Assembly: GCF_001598055.1 (NCBI RefSeq) | Contig: NZ_CP014844.1 | Span: 124,001 to 188,000, forward strand | Length of the DNA: 64,000 nucleotides | Direction of reading: 5' to 3' | Source: Cupriavidus nantongensis | Lineage (GTDB): Bacteria > Pseudomonadota > Gammaproteobacteria > Burkholderiales > Burkholderiaceae | Shown: positions 50,027-60,168 of the stretch, one piece after another | Position numbering within the stretch: the first letter of the stretch is position 1 | Layout: each line of letters begins with the position of its first letter | Position numbers and translations under genes: made by a program | The notes under the pieces: generated by a model | The model's database searches: none | Told to the model about the DNA's origin: nothing | What the model saw: the letters and a program-made list of their open reading frames with translations, nothing else

Positions 50027-50980
50027 TCAGGCGCGGCTGACGAGCACGCACGCGGCCAGGTCCCACAGCGCATAACCCACGCTCTTGAACACCAGCGGGC
50101 TGCCGGCGCGCGCGCGGATCGCGTCGGCCTGCAGGATCGCGCTCTCGAACGGCTGCACGGCGGCCCAGTCGATGCCGGCCTGCAGCAGGTCGCCGGCCTC
50201 GTCCTCGATGCCGAACAGGGTATCGGCCAGCAGCCGGCCATGGTCGGCGGCGGCATGGCACAGCGCCGGCGGCAGCTCGCACATGTCGGGCCGGAACGCG
50301 CCGACCGCGGCAATGAAGTGATGGTCGCGCCAGAGGCCGCTGTCGAGGTCCGGCAGCACCGGGCTGCGGCTCGACGTCACCGTGACCACCATCGACACGC
50401 GCGGCAATACCGCCGCGACCGACTCGGCCACCTGCGCTTCCACGCCCAGCGTGCGTGCATGCGCGGCGAGCGCCTCGGCCTTGTCGCGCGTGCGCGAATG
50501 CAGCCACAGCCGGCGCACGCCCAGCCCGGCGACGAAGGCCTCCAGGTGCGTCAGCGCCTGCACCCCCGCGCCGACGATCAGCAGCTCGCCATCGGGGCGC
50601 GCGGCAAAGCGCTGCGCCGCCAGCAGCGACACCGCCGCGGTGCGCCGCCCCGTCACCGTGGGTCCGTCGAGCATGGCGATGCGCGCGCCGGTATGCGCGT
50701 CGGCCACCACCACTTCGCCGAGGATGCTGGGCAGGCCGCGCTGCGGGTTGCCGGGATGCACGGTGATGTTCTTGGTCATCACCAGCTCGCGGTTGCGCGC
50801 GGGCATCACCAGCAGCGTGCCCGCGCCCTGCAGCGCATCGCCGACCGGCAGCGCGATGCGCGGCGGCGCCATGGCGGTGCCGTCGCGCAGTTCGGCCAGC
50901 ATGTCGGCGATGGCTTGCGCCAGTTCGGGATAAGGCAGGCGCGCCGCGGTGGCGGCGGCATCGAGGGCAACGAGGGACAT
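50027..50980 (-). CDS. Ornithine cyclodeaminase / delta1-pyrroline-2-carboxylate reductase family protein
   Basis: NAD(P)-dependent ketimine reductase or amino-acid cyclodeaminase of the mu-crystallin family. The 317 aa from the ATG at 50980 contain the Rossmann motif LLIVGAGVQALTHLEAF, the conserved MTKNITVHPGNP, and GPTVTGRRTAAVSLLAAQ. The pattern is closer to pyrroline-2-carboxylate (hydroxyproline/proline-type) reductases than to true ornithine cyclodeaminases, but I cannot separate them by eye. It lies 86 bp after pbpC on the same strand. Confidence 0.82.
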   Translation of the reverse strand: MSLVALDAAATAARLPYPELAQAIADMLAELRDGTAMAPPRIALPVGDALQGAGTLLVMPARNRELVMTKNITVHPGNPQRGLPSILGEVVVADAHTGARIAMLDGPTVTGRRTAAVSLLAAQRFAARPDGELLIVGAGVQALTHLEAFVAGLGVRRLWLHSRTRDKAEALAAHARTLGVEAQVAESVAAVLPRVSMVVTVTSSRSPVLPDLDSGLWRDHHFIAAVGAFRPDMCELPPALCHAAADHGRLLADTLFGIEDEAGDLLQAGIDWAAVQPFESAILQADAIRARAGSPLVFKSVGYALWDLAACVLVSRA

Positions 50981-51066
50981 GCGCGGGCTCCGGCGGGATA
51001 TGGTGCGAGATGGCGAAGCGCCATTATTGCCCACGCCGCCCACCCTGGCCGCGGCGCGGGCTTGCC

Positions 51067-53292
51067 TCAGCGACGGGACGTGGGCACGGGCGCGCGCACC
51101 GAAGCGCCGCGCACTTCGATGCCGATGCGGTCGACCACCTTGCCGGCGGCATCGAGCAGCTCGACCTGGTGGCGCCCCGGCCAGGGCAGCCACGCCACCT
51201 CTCCGCCCCGCCCCAACGGCTTGCCGTCCATGCGCCAGATGACCGCGCGTGCCGACTGGCCAGCCACGCCCTGCGCATGGAACCACACCCGCTGCGCCGC
51301 CGGCGGCATGTCGGGATCGAGCGCAAACACCGTGCCGTCGGCCGGCGTGGCGATCATGGGCGCGCCCGGACGCGCGGCGGGCGCCGCCACGCTGACGTGC
51401 CGGACCGCGGTGCCAGCCAGGAACACTTCATCGCGCGCGGGCTCCAGCCCGTCGTGGAAGCGCAGCGCCACGCGCTCCACGCCGGCAGGCATGGCCGGCG
51501 CCTGGCTGGGACGCGCGCGGTGCAGGACTTCCATCACGTCGTGCCACACCGGGGCCGCGCCCGACACCCCGGACACGTCGCGCATGCTGGCGCCGCTGGC
51601 ATTGCCGACCCACACGCCCACGGTGTAGTGCTGCGACCAGCCGATGCACCAGTTGTCGCGCATGTCCTTGCTGGTGCCGGTCTTGACCGCGGTCCAGAAG
51701 CGCGTGGTGAGCGGGCTGTCGAGGCCGAAGGTGCGGGCGCGGGCGTGGCGGTCTGACAGGATGTCGGCGATCACGTAGCTGGCGCCCGGCTGCATCACGG
51801 GCTTCGCCGCCACCGCCGGCGCCCCTTGCCGCAAGCGCGGTGGCGCGTAGTTGCCGCCATTGGCCAGCGCGCGATAGGCATTGGTCAGCGCCAGCAGCGA
51901 CACATCCGCGCTGCCCAGCGCCAGGCTGTAGCCGTAGTAGTCGCCCGCCTCGGTCAGCGGCAGCCCCAGCGCCACCAGGCGCTTGTGAAAGCGGTGCGGG
52001 GTCACCATCACCAGCGTGCGCACCGCCGGCACGTTCAGCGATGCCGCCAGCGACGCGCGCAGGCTGACCCAGCCGGCATAGCGGTGGTCGTAGTTCTGCG
52101 GCACGTAGAGCCCGCCGCCGACCGGCAGGTTCACCGGCCGGTCATCGAGCAGCGAGGCCGCGGTCAGCCGCCTCTCTTCCAGCGCCTGCTCGTACAGGAA
52201 CGGCTTGAGCGTCGATCCCGCCTGGCGCAGCGCCGCCGCGTGGTCCACCTGCGCGGCGCCTGACAGCGCGCCGGACGAGCCCACGTAGGCGAGCACGTCG
52301 CCGCTGGCGTTGTCGACCACCACCACCGCGCCGTCCTCGACATTGCGCCCCGCCAGTTCGCGCAGGTGCCGGTCCAGGCTGGCCACGGCAGCGCGTTGCA
52401 GGCGGGCGTCGAGCGTCGACGCGATGCGCGCCGGCATCGCGGCGCCGGCCGGCAGCTGCGCGCGGGCCTCGCTGACCAGGTGCCGCGACAGGTGCGGCGC
52501 CAGCTGCCTGAACCCCGCCGACGGCGCGGCCGCCGCGGCGCGCTGCGCCACCGGGCCGGTGCGCAGCAGCGCCAGTTGCGCAAATCCTTCCAGGCCGTCG
52601 CACTCGCGCGGCAGCCGCATCTCGCGCAGGATGCCGCAGGCGCGGCTGGCCACCTGCGCGGCGCGGGCATTGGGCGCGCGCACCAGCGCCACCGCCAGCG
52701 CCGCTTCGCGCGCATCGAGGCCGTCGGGATATTTGCCGAACAGCACCTGCGACATCGCCGACAGCCCCACCAGTTCGCCGCGGAACGGCACCAGGTTCAG
52801 GTAGGCCTCGAGGATCTGGTCCTTGCTCCAGCTACGCTCCAGCACCGCGGCGCCGGCGGCCTGCCCCAGCTTCTGCGTCAGGCTGCGCCCCTGCCCCGGC
52901 GCGCCCGGGCGGCGCAGGTCTTCATCGAGCAGCCCGGCCAGCTGCATCGTCAGCGTGGAAGCCCCGCGCGTGCGCGTGTTCCACAGGTTGGCCCAGGCGG
53001 CCGCGGCCACGCCGTGCCAGTCGACGCCGCTATGCGCATAGAAGCGCCGGTCCTCCGACAGCACGATCGCCGTGCGCAGCGCGGGCGAGGTGTCGGCCAG
53101 CGCTACCCAGTCGCCGCGGCGTGCGCGGAAGTCGTCGCGCACGCGGCCGACCGGCTCGCCGTCGCGGTCCAGCACCACCACGTCGGCACTGCGCCAGTCG
53201 GCGCGCACTTGCGCGAAGCTCGGCAAGGCCGCGGCCGGCGTGGACCAGGCCAGCGCCGCCGCCATCGCAACCAAAGCCAGGCGCGGTGTCAT
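51067..53292 (-). CDS. pbpC: Penicillin-binding protein 1C
   Basis: Periplasmic peptidoglycan enzyme with a signal sequence, a GT51 glycosyltransferase domain (LSEDRRFYAHSGVDWHGVAA; RGASTLTMQLA) and a transpeptidase domain. Catalytic Ser360 lies in AGSTLKP with Lys363, and Lys537 in KTGTS. A C-terminal PBP1C-type extension is present. It totals 741 aa. The ATG at 53292 overlaps the lysoplasmalogenase stop (ATGA). Pairing with an alpha-2-macroglobulin gene, as in E. coli yfhM-pbpC, suggests joint repair and defence of the cell envelope. Confidence 0.95.
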   Translation of the reverse strand: MTPRLALVAMAAALAWSTPAAALPSFAQVRADWRSADVVVLDRDGEPVGRVRDDFRARRGDWVALADTSPALRTAIVLSEDRRFYAHSGVDWHGVAAAAWANLWNTRTRGASTLTMQLAGLLDEDLRRPGAPGQGRSLTQKLGQAAGAAVLERSWSKDQILEAYLNLVPFRGELVGLSAMSQVLFGKYPDGLDAREAALAVALVRAPNARAAQVASRACGILREMRLPRECDGLEGFAQLALLRTGPVAQRAAAAAPSAGFRQLAPHLSRHLVSEARAQLPAGAAMPARIASTLDARLQRAAVASLDRHLRELAGRNVEDGAVVVVDNASGDVLAYVGSSGALSGAAQVDHAAALRQAGSTLKPFLYEQALEERRLTAASLLDDRPVNLPVGGGLYVPQNYDHRYAGWVSLRASLAASLNVPAVRTLVMVTPHRFHKRLVALGLPLTEAGDYYGYSLALGSADVSLLALTNAYRALANGGNYAPPRLRQGAPAVAAKPVMQPGASYVIADILSDRHARARTFGLDSPLTTRFWTAVKTGTSKDMRDNWCIGWSQHYTVGVWVGNASGASMRDVSGVSGAAPVWHDVMEVLHRARPSQAPAMPAGVERVALRFHDGLEPARDEVFLAGTAVRHVSVAAPAARPGAPMIATPADGTVFALDPDMPPAAQRVWFHAQGVAGQSARAVIWRMDGKPLGRGGEVAWLPWPGRHQVELLDAAGKVVDRIGIEVRGASVRAPVPTSRR

Positions 53293-53993
53293 GGCTGCTT
53301 GCGTCCCGATACCAGGCCCGCGACCAGCAGCACCTGCGCCGCGGCGTAGGTCCACCAGATACCCAGCTGGAACGATTCGAACGGCACCAGGAAGCGCGCG
53401 ATGCCGATCATCAGGTCCGACGCGGCAAAGCACAGCGCGCCCAGCGCCGCCAGCGGCGTCGGCAGGCGCGCCACCAGCGCGCTGCACACCATCGCGGCGA
53501 GCACGCCCACGTACAGCGTCACCGGCACGGCGAGCGTGCCGAGGTTGGGCCAGAAGCGGCCCAGCATGGTGCCCGCCACGCCGAGCATGGCGCCGCAGGC
53601 AATCAGCCGGTGCGGGCGGGTGTCGCCCGCCAGCGGCACCAGCAGGCGCAGATAGGCCAGGTGCGCCAGCAGGAAGGCGCCGAGCCCGCCGACGAACGAA
53701 AACGACAGCGTCGGCAGCGCCAGCAGGAAATCGCCCAGCGCGGAGCACAGCAGCGCCGTGACCAGCCAGCGGCGCTCGCCGGGCACGCGATGGAACCACG
53801 CGGCGCGCGCCAGCAGCACCGCCATCGCCGTCTTCCATGCCGGTTGCATCGCGATATGCCCGGTCAGCGGCGCGCCGTCGGGCAGGTCCAGCGCCACCTG
53901 CACCAGCAGCGCGCCATAGATGAGGCCGGCCATCGCGCCCGCGAGCCACCACTCGCGCACGCGTGCCGGCATCATCGCGGCAAGCCAGCTCAT
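53289..53993 (-). CDS. YhhN-family (TMEM86/lysoplasmalogenase-like) membrane protein
   Basis: A 234-aa polytopic protein of about eight hydrophobic segments; the family includes lysoplasmalogenase, which hydrolyses the vinyl-ether bond of lysoplasmalogens. Typical conserved acidic residues are seen in CSALGDFLLALP and ALCFAASDLMIG. The ATG at 53993 overlaps the alpha-2-macroglobulin stop, and its own stop overlaps the pbpC start, so all three are translationally coupled. Its actual substrate in a proteobacterium without plasmalogens is unclear. Confidence 0.85.
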   Translation of the reverse strand: MSWLAAMMPARVREWWLAGAMAGLIYGALLVQVALDLPDGAPLTGHIAMQPAWKTAMAVLLARAAWFHRVPGERRWLVTALLCSALGDFLLALPTLSFSFVGGLGAFLLAHLAYLRLLVPLAGDTRPHRLIACGAMLGVAGTMLGRFWPNLGTLAVPVTLYVGVLAAMVCSALVARLPTPLAALGALCFAASDLMIGIARFLVPFESFQLGIWWTYAAAQVLLVAGLVSGRKQP

Positions 53994-56900
53994 GGGCGCG
54001 CCCCGACCGCCAGCCGCGCATTGGGCGCCACGCCGAACACGTCGGGCGCGTACATCGCCTCGACCCGCGTGGGCGGCAGCGCGAAGTCGCCGGCGTTGTT
54101 CAGCCGGACCGTGTATTCGACCGAGACCTTGCCCTTGGGCAGGTAGCCGAAGTACTCGCGGTACGCCTGCGGCGTGCGCTCGATGTAAGCCGGCCACGCC
54201 GCGCCCTGGCGCCGCTCGCCGCGCGCGGCGATGGCCGAGTCACGGCCGAGGCCGCTGCCGAGGATGGTGGCGCCGGCGGGTACCGGATCGCTGACCACCA
54301 CCCACGTCATGTCGGCCTGCGCATCGATCTCCAGCTTGACGCGATAGACGTCGCCGCGCGACCACTTGCCGGGCAGCGCCTGCTCCTGCGGCGTCACGGT
54401 GCGCTGGATGCGGTAGCCCGCGGCCAGCGGCGCGGTCACCGGCACCGCCGCCATGGCGCGCACCGTGGCCCACGGCTGGCCCGCGCCGACCTGTTCCACC
54501 TGCAGCGTGCCGCCGTCGGCCCCGGCCGGCCACGGCAAGTCGATGCTGCCCTGCGCCACGCCGTCAGTACGCTGCGCGCGCGCCCAGTCGAAACTGCGCG
54601 CGGCGTCAGCAGCATGGCTGATGCTGGCCCGCGTGGTGCCAGCCACCGGCGTCTTCTCGAACGCCTGCGCAAAGCGCGTCACTGCCAGCATGCCCCAGGC
54701 ATTGGCGGTGGTGGTGCCCCAGGCGCCATGCACCTGGCGTCCCAGCAAGCCAGTGGCCAGCTGCGGCGCATCTTCCTTCCAGCCCGGCAGTTCCGACGCC
54801 AGCGCCAGCAGGCGCGCGGCATTGACATCGCCGCCGGCCATCATCCACCACCAGTTGTCGTTGCGCTCGGTGGAGAACGCCAGCCGCGTGCCCTGCACCG
54901 TCAGGCGCGAGCGCAGCAGTTGCTGCGCCTCTGCCAGGCGCTGTTCGCGCTGCGGGATGTCGTGCACGCGCGTCAGCAGCAGGGTCCAGTCCAGCAACGC
55001 GGAGGTCGGCCATTGCGCCGGCAGGATCTGGATCGACCCCAGCATGCGCGCCTGCGCATGGCCGGTGCGCGACAGCGCCTCGAGCGCGGCCAGCTTGCGC
55101 ACCTCCAGGTACTGCGTGCCGCCCACCGGCGACCAGCTGTCGCGGCGGATGCGGCCTTCGACGAAGTCGGTCAGGCCGCGCTCCATCTGCGCGCGCTGCG
55201 CATCGGGAATGCGCAGCGCCTGCCCGGCGCGCGCGGCCTCGTCGGTCACCGCCAGCAGGTAGGCGGTCAGCACTTCGCTGCCGTAGTCGCTGTCGCTGTT
55301 CAACGGGAAGTACGAGGCCAGGCCGTTGGCATCGAGGTAGGACGGCAGCTGCGCCATCAGCGCGTCCCACGCGGCGCTGTCGTTCAGGCCGATGGCCTTC
55401 GACGCGCGCTGCTCCAGGCAGGTGAACGGATAGTTGCGGAACCACTCGCGCACGCCCGGCATGCCGCCCGCCAGCGACGACTGGAAGTCGACCTGCACCC
55501 CGCCGCGCACCTTGCCGGCCGGATCGGCCAGCGCGCCCGGCGGCGCCTTGACCGGGATCCACAGCGACGGCGCCACCTGCGCCAGCGTGGCCTGCTGCAC
55601 CGTGACCGGCACCGCCGGCACGATCTGCTGCGACACCTTGATGCGGTCGGAGGCGCCCCCGGTGCCTTGCTCGCTCGCCTGTACATCCCACATCACGGTG
55701 CCGGTGCGCGCGTAGGCCAGCAGCGCGGGCGCGGTTACGTCCCAGCCAATCTCGCGCGCTTCGCCCGCGGGAATCTGCACGGTCTGCGCCGGCAGCCCGC
55801 TCTCGTTGCCGAGCAGCGTGCCGCGCGCGCTGGCCTGCACCGTCATCGCACGTTTGGTGGTATTGCGCAGCGTGAACATGGCGCGGTAGCGGTCGTCCTC
55901 GCGCACCAGCGGCGGCAGGCCGGAAATCACCTGCAGGTCCTGGGTCGCGGCAATGGTGGCGCTGCCGGTGCCGAAGCGGCCCAGGCCCAGGTCCGCCACC
56001 GCGACGATGCGGAAGCTGGTCAGCGAATCGTTGAGCGGCACCTCGACGCTGGCCCGGCCCTCGGCGTCGAGCTGCACGCGCGGATTCCACAGCAGCAGCG
56101 TGTCGAACAGTTCGCGCGTCGGGCTCTTGCCGCCGCCGCCGCCCGCCGGCACCGCCTTGCGCCCGTAGTGGCGGCGCCCGATGATCTCCATCTGCGCGGT
56201 CGAGGTTTCGACGCCGTAGCCGCGCCGCTGCAGCATCGCGTCGAGCAGGTCCCAGCTGGTATTGGGCATCAGCTCCAGCAGCGCCTGGTCCACCGCGGCC
56301 AGCGCCACTTCGCCGTTGGCGGCGGGCTTGCCGTCGGGCAGCCTGACCTGGATCGCCACGCGCGCCTTGCCGCGCACCGGGTAGCTGGTCTTGTCCGGGG
56401 TCACGGCGACATCGAGCCGGTGGCCGGCATTGCCGACGCGGATCTCCGCCAGCCCCAGCCGGAAGGCCGGCTTGGACAGGTCGACCAGCGCGGTCGGCGC
56501 CGCATACTCGCGCCCTTCGCTGCGGAACGCGCGCCACCACTCGCCCGGCTGGCGCCAGCCCCAAGTAAAGAACGAATACCACGGCACCTCGTGCAGGCGC
56601 CCGCGCAAGGCCAGCACCGACACGTAGACGTTGGGCCCCCACTCCGGCTTGACCTGCACGCGCACGGTCGGATCGCTGCCGTGCAGTTCCACCACCTGGG
56701 TCTGGTAGATGCCCTCGCGCTCCACCGCCACCAGCGCGGTGGCGTGGCGGAACGGCATGCGCACCTGGAACACCGCGGTGTCGCCCGGCGCGTAGGACTT
56801 CTTCTCCGGCAGCAGGTCGATGCGGTCATGGTTCTCGCCGCCGAACCATAGCTCGCCCTGGCGCGTGACCCACACCGTGGTGGCGGCCTGCGCGGTGCGG

Positions 56901-59900
56901 CCGTCCTTGTCGCGCGCGCTCGCCACCAGTTCGATCTGGCCGGCCTGTTCCAGTGCCACCTCGCAGCGCGCGCGCCCCTGCGCATCGGTGCGGGTTTCGC
57001 ACACGGTGCCGAGATCGCGCGTCTCGGTGCGGTTGTCATAGCGGTAGAAGCCGCCCACCACGCGCTTGCGTGCCGAGGTGGTGATGCGCGCGCGCGCATT
57101 GACCTTGACCGGCGCGTCCGCCACCGGCTTGCCGTTGACGTCGAGCACCACGCCATGCACCGCCAGCTTCTGCTTGACCGAGACCCAGTCGTCGGTGCGG
57201 ATACCGGCTACCACCGCCGCCGGCCAGACCGGCACGGTCTGGCGCAGCGTCTGGATCTCGCCGTTGGGATCGGCAAAGCCGGCCTCGAGCACCAGGTCGC
57301 GCGGCGCGTCGGCCTTGGGCAGCTTGCGCAGCGTCACGCTGCCATTGCCGTTCTTGTCCAGCGTCAGCGGCAGCTTGTCGGCGACCAGCTGCTGGCCGTC
57401 GGCACTGGCGTCGCCCTGCTGGTCGTCGTCCATCTCCTCGTCGCCGCCGCTTTCGCGCTGCGCGCGCGGCGGGTTGAACGAGAACTCATCGTAGCCGGGG
57501 AAGCTGACGTGTTTGTCGCGCAGCAGCGCGGACACGCGCACCGGCAGCCCGGCCGCGCCGCCGCCGGACAGATAGTGGATCTCGACCCCGACCGGCAGTT
57601 CGGCCGGCGCCACCACCGGCCCGGCCTTGCCCGCCACCTGCAGCGTGCCGGCCAGCACCGGCAGCCGGAACGCTTCGACCCGGAAGCTGCCGCTGGTGTA
57701 GCTGCGCGCGCCGCCGTCGTCCTGCGCGCCGTCGCCCTTCTGGGTCTCCAGCTCGACCGTATAGATCCCGAGCTTGGCCGCTGCCGGCACCTGGAAGGTG
57801 CTTTCCGCGCTGCGCCCGCCGGTTGCAGTCTGGCGCCATTGCAGCGGCAGCTCGTAGCTCTGGCCGCTGCCTTCATGGCGGATGGTCACGCGCGTCGGCA
57901 GCGGGCGGCTCGCCGGCGGCAAGGCAAAGCCCTGCGCGGTCTCGGCGCGGATCAGGTGCTTCATCGACACGGTTTCGCCGGCGCGCAGCAGGGTGCGGTC
58001 GAAGATGGTGTGGGCGCGCACGGTGGGCGTGGCGCTGGTGTCGGTCGGCACGTTGAAGCGCCAGCTTTCGATGCCGCGGTTCCAGTCCGACATCACGAAG
58101 GCCATGTCGGCCTTGCCGCGCGCCTGCGGGTGCGTGGCGGCGATGCGGGCGGAGACGAAATAGCCCGACAGACCGTTCTGGTCGCACGCGCTCTCGGGTG
58201 CCGCCGCCAGTCTGGCAAAGCGCGCCACGCCGCTGGCATCGGTACGGCCTTCGCCCAGCAGGCGTCCGCTGCAGTCGCGCACCGCCACCGCGGCGTCGCG
58301 CACCGGCTTGCCGTCGTCGAGCGCGGTGACCCAGGCCACCGCGCTGCGGCTGCCATCGTCTTCGTTGCCGGTGCTGCGGCCCAGCTTGAAGTGCACACCC
58401 AGGTTGGTGACCAGCGCCGCGGTGCGCACGTACATCGGCGCGCGCTTGCCCAGCAGCGCCTCGCCCAGCATCGGCGAGGCGATCTCGACCACATGGAAGC
58501 CCGGTTCCGGCAACGGGATGCCGACCACCTCGAACGGCCGCGGCGCATCGCCCGACGGCTTGGGCACCGCCAGCTTCTGCACGCCCGGGGCCCGCTCGAG
58601 CAGCGACACCGAACGGGTTTCGATCGAGACCGCGTTGCGCGGATTGTTGACGCGGTACGGCGAGCGGCCCGCCAGCACGGCGTCGAGCTCGCCGCGCGTA
58701 TAGCTGGCCTCGTGCAGGCGGCGCACCAGGCCCAGCCACTGCATCACGGCGGCATCGTCGTCGACGCGCAGCTTCATCACGGTGCCGGCCCGGGCCTGCA
58801 CGCCGCGCACGGCAAGGTCGGCTTCGACATTGCGCAGCGTCACCGGCAGCAGCGGCGGGTAGTCTTGCGCCGACTTGCCGCGCGGCAGCTCGCCGAAGCG
58901 CTCGACCACGCCGAACGGCGCCGCGGCAAACTTGGCCAGCGGCGGCATCGCGGCGGTGGCCACCTTGAGCGGGAACAGGTCGGCATTGGCCAGCGCGCGG
59001 CCGCTGTCGTCCTGCAGCTTGCGCGGCACTTCGATGGTGAACTGCGCCTTCTCGGCAAACGGCGCGGCAAAGGTGAGCGCGCTGACGCTGGCGTCGGGCG
59101 CCAGGTCGGGGTCGAACTGCGGCGCGCGCGGGCCCGACGGGGTCTTCAGCACCACGCTTTCGGCCAGCTTGCGCGGCACCGGCGCGGAGAACGTCACCGT
59201 CATCGGCCGCAGCGGCGTGCAGGGCGACTGCGCGTGTTCGCGTTCGCAGCTGAAGCTGGCGGTAAACGGCTCGCGCACGGTGTAGTCGAAGCGGCGCTCC
59301 TCGCGCGTGGCGACACCGGACGGCGTGGCAATGCCCGCGCCCAGCACCAGCTGCACGCGCGCCGCGGCCGGCAGGCGCTGCTGGCAGGCAAGCAGGTGCA
59401 CCGCGTCGGGCATCGGTTTGGCGAGGCGGTCCCAGCGGATCGCCTCGAGCACGGCCTCGCGCTCCTTGCCGGCCAGCAGCCGCACCGGGATGCGCTCGCC
59501 CAGCCCCTGCGCCTGGCACCAGGCGTGCTCGCGCACCGAGGCCGCGGTGGCGGCGCCGTTGAAGCGCAGCGCGAAGACCTGGTCTTCCTCGATCTCGCCG
59601 CCGGAGGGCCGGCTCGAGACCACGGTCGGCCCGCCGGTCTCGAAGCGGTATTCCGCCTTGCCGGCATAGGCATTGCCGGCCTCGCTGCGCAGCCCGGCGC
59701 GCATGCGCACGGTGCAGCGCACGCCCGGCGGCAGGTCGCTGGCGAAGTCGTAGACCCAGTTTTTGGCGTCGATCCAGCGCGCCTGGCCGCTGGTGCTGGC
59801 GCCGGTACACGAAACCGCCGCGGGTGCAGTGGCCTGGACATCGCCCATCGGCACCATGGCTTCATCGAAGCGGATCGCCACCTGCCGTACCTGGCCGACC

Positions 59901-60061
59901 GTGCCTTCCGGCGAAAAACGGCTCACCTGCGCGGCCAGCGCGCCGCCGCTCAGGCCGACCAGCGCGGCCACCAGGGCCACCGCCGCGGATACCCCCGCCA
60001 GGTGCGATTGCTGTAGCGAACTGCCAAGACCCCGATCGGCTCGAGCGACGATTCCCTTCAT
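53990..60061 (-). CDS. Bacterial alpha-2-macroglobulin family protein with thioester
   Basis: Very large periplasmic protease trap. The ATG at 60061 has GGAGG upstream; 2023 aa, against about 1650 for E. coli YfhM. A signal peptide (core SAAVALVAALVGLSGGALAA) has no lipobox Cys, so it is not a lipoprotein. Many beta-sandwich MG domains are followed by the alpha-2-macroglobulin region with NDSLTSFRIVAVADLGLGRF. The thioester motif CLEQ has Cys at about residue 1548 in YPFTCLEQRASK, followed by an alpha-helical complement-like domain and a receptor-like C-terminus. First of the coupled set with the YhhN-like gene and pbpC. Confidence 0.93.
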   Translation of the reverse strand: MKGIVARADRGLGSSLQQSHLAGVSAAVALVAALVGLSGGALAAQVSRFSPEGTVGQVRQVAIRFDEAMVPMGDVQATAPAAVSCTGASTSGQARWIDAKNWVYDFASDLPPGVRCTVRMRAGLRSEAGNAYAGKAEYRFETGGPTVVSSRPSGGEIEEDQVFALRFNGAATAASVREHAWCQAQGLGERIPVRLLAGKEREAVLEAIRWDRLAKPMPDAVHLLACQQRLPAAARVQLVLGAGIATPSGVATREERRFDYTVREPFTASFSCEREHAQSPCTPLRPMTVTFSAPVPRKLAESVVLKTPSGPRAPQFDPDLAPDASVSALTFAAPFAEKAQFTIEVPRKLQDDSGRALANADLFPLKVATAAMPPLAKFAAAPFGVVERFGELPRGKSAQDYPPLLPVTLRNVEADLAVRGVQARAGTVMKLRVDDDAAVMQWLGLVRRLHEASYTRGELDAVLAGRSPYRVNNPRNAVSIETRSVSLLERAPGVQKLAVPKPSGDAPRPFEVVGIPLPEPGFHVVEIASPMLGEALLGKRAPMYVRTAALVTNLGVHFKLGRSTGNEDDGSRSAVAWVTALDDGKPVRDAAVAVRDCSGRLLGEGRTDASGVARFARLAAAPESACDQNGLSGYFVSARIAATHPQARGKADMAFVMSDWNRGIESWRFNVPTDTSATPTVRAHTIFDRTLLRAGETVSMKHLIRAETAQGFALPPASRPLPTRVTIRHEGSGQSYELPLQWRQTATGGRSAESTFQVPAAAKLGIYTVELETQKGDGAQDDGGARSYTSGSFRVEAFRLPVLAGTLQVAGKAGPVVAPAELPVGVEIHYLSGGGAAGLPVRVSALLRDKHVSFPGYDEFSFNPPRAQRESGGDEEMDDDQQGDASADGQQLVADKLPLTLDKNGNGSVTLRKLPKADAPRDLVLEAGFADPNGEIQTLRQTVPVWPAAVVAGIRTDDWVSVKQKLAVHGVVLDVNGKPVADAPVKVNARARITTSARKRVVGGFYRYDNRTETRDLGTVCETRTDAQGRARCEVALEQAGQIELVASARDKDGRTAQAATTVWVTRQGELWFGGENHDRIDLLPEKKSYAPGDTAVFQVRMPFRHATALVAVEREGIYQTQVVELHGSDPTVRVQVKPEWGPNVYVSVLALRGRLHEVPWYSFFTWGWRQPGEWWRAFRSEGREYAAPTALVDLSKPAFRLGLAEIRVGNAGHRLDVAVTPDKTSYPVRGKARVAIQVRLPDGKPAANGEVALAAVDQALLELMPNTSWDLLDAMLQRRGYGVETSTAQMEIIGRRHYGRKAVPAGGGGGKSPTRELFDTLLLWNPRVQLDAEGRASVEVPLNDSLTSFRIVAVADLGLGRFGTGSATIAATQDLQVISGLPPLVREDDRYRAMFTLRNTTKRAMTVQASARGTLLGNESGLPAQTVQIPAGEAREIGWDVTAPALLAYARTGTVMWDVQASEQGTGGASDRIKVSQQIVPAVPVTVQQATLAQVAPSLWIPVKAPPGALADPAGKVRGGVQVDFQSSLAGGMPGVREWFRNYPFTCLEQRASKAIGLNDSAAWDALMAQLPSYLDANGLASYFPLNSDSDYGSEVLTAYLLAVTDEAARAGQALRIPDAQRAQMERGLTDFVEGRIRRDSWSPVGGTQYLEVRKLAALEALSRTGHAQARMLGSIQILPAQWPTSALLDWTLLLTRVHDIPQREQRLAEAQQLLRSRLTVQGTRLAFSTERNDNWWWMMAGGDVNAARLLALASELPGWKEDAPQLATGLLGRQVHGAWGTTTANAWGMLAVTRFAQAFEKTPVAGTTRASISHAADAARSFDWARAQRTDGVAQGSIDLPWPAGADGGTLQVEQVGAGQPWATVRAMAAVPVTAPLAAGYRIQRTVTPQEQALPGKWSRGDVYRVKLEIDAQADMTWVVVSDPVPAGATILGSGLGRDSAIAARGERRQGAAWPAYIERTPQAYREYFGYLPKGKVSVEYTVRLNNAGDFALPPTRVEAMYAPDVFGVAPNARLAVGARP

Positions 60062-60168
60062 CCTGCCATCCTCCGTTCCCGCCACGTCTGCGGCACCCGG
60101 CGAGGGTGACACGCACGCCACAAGAGCGCAAGGCCGGCACGCACCGGCCAGGCGCTGCGGCAAGCGTT

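Noticed and set aside
57155..60016. 953-codon plus-strand frame opposite the alpha-2-macroglobulin
   Set aside because: No domain, biased composition, and a complete macroglobulin with CLEQ on the other strand.
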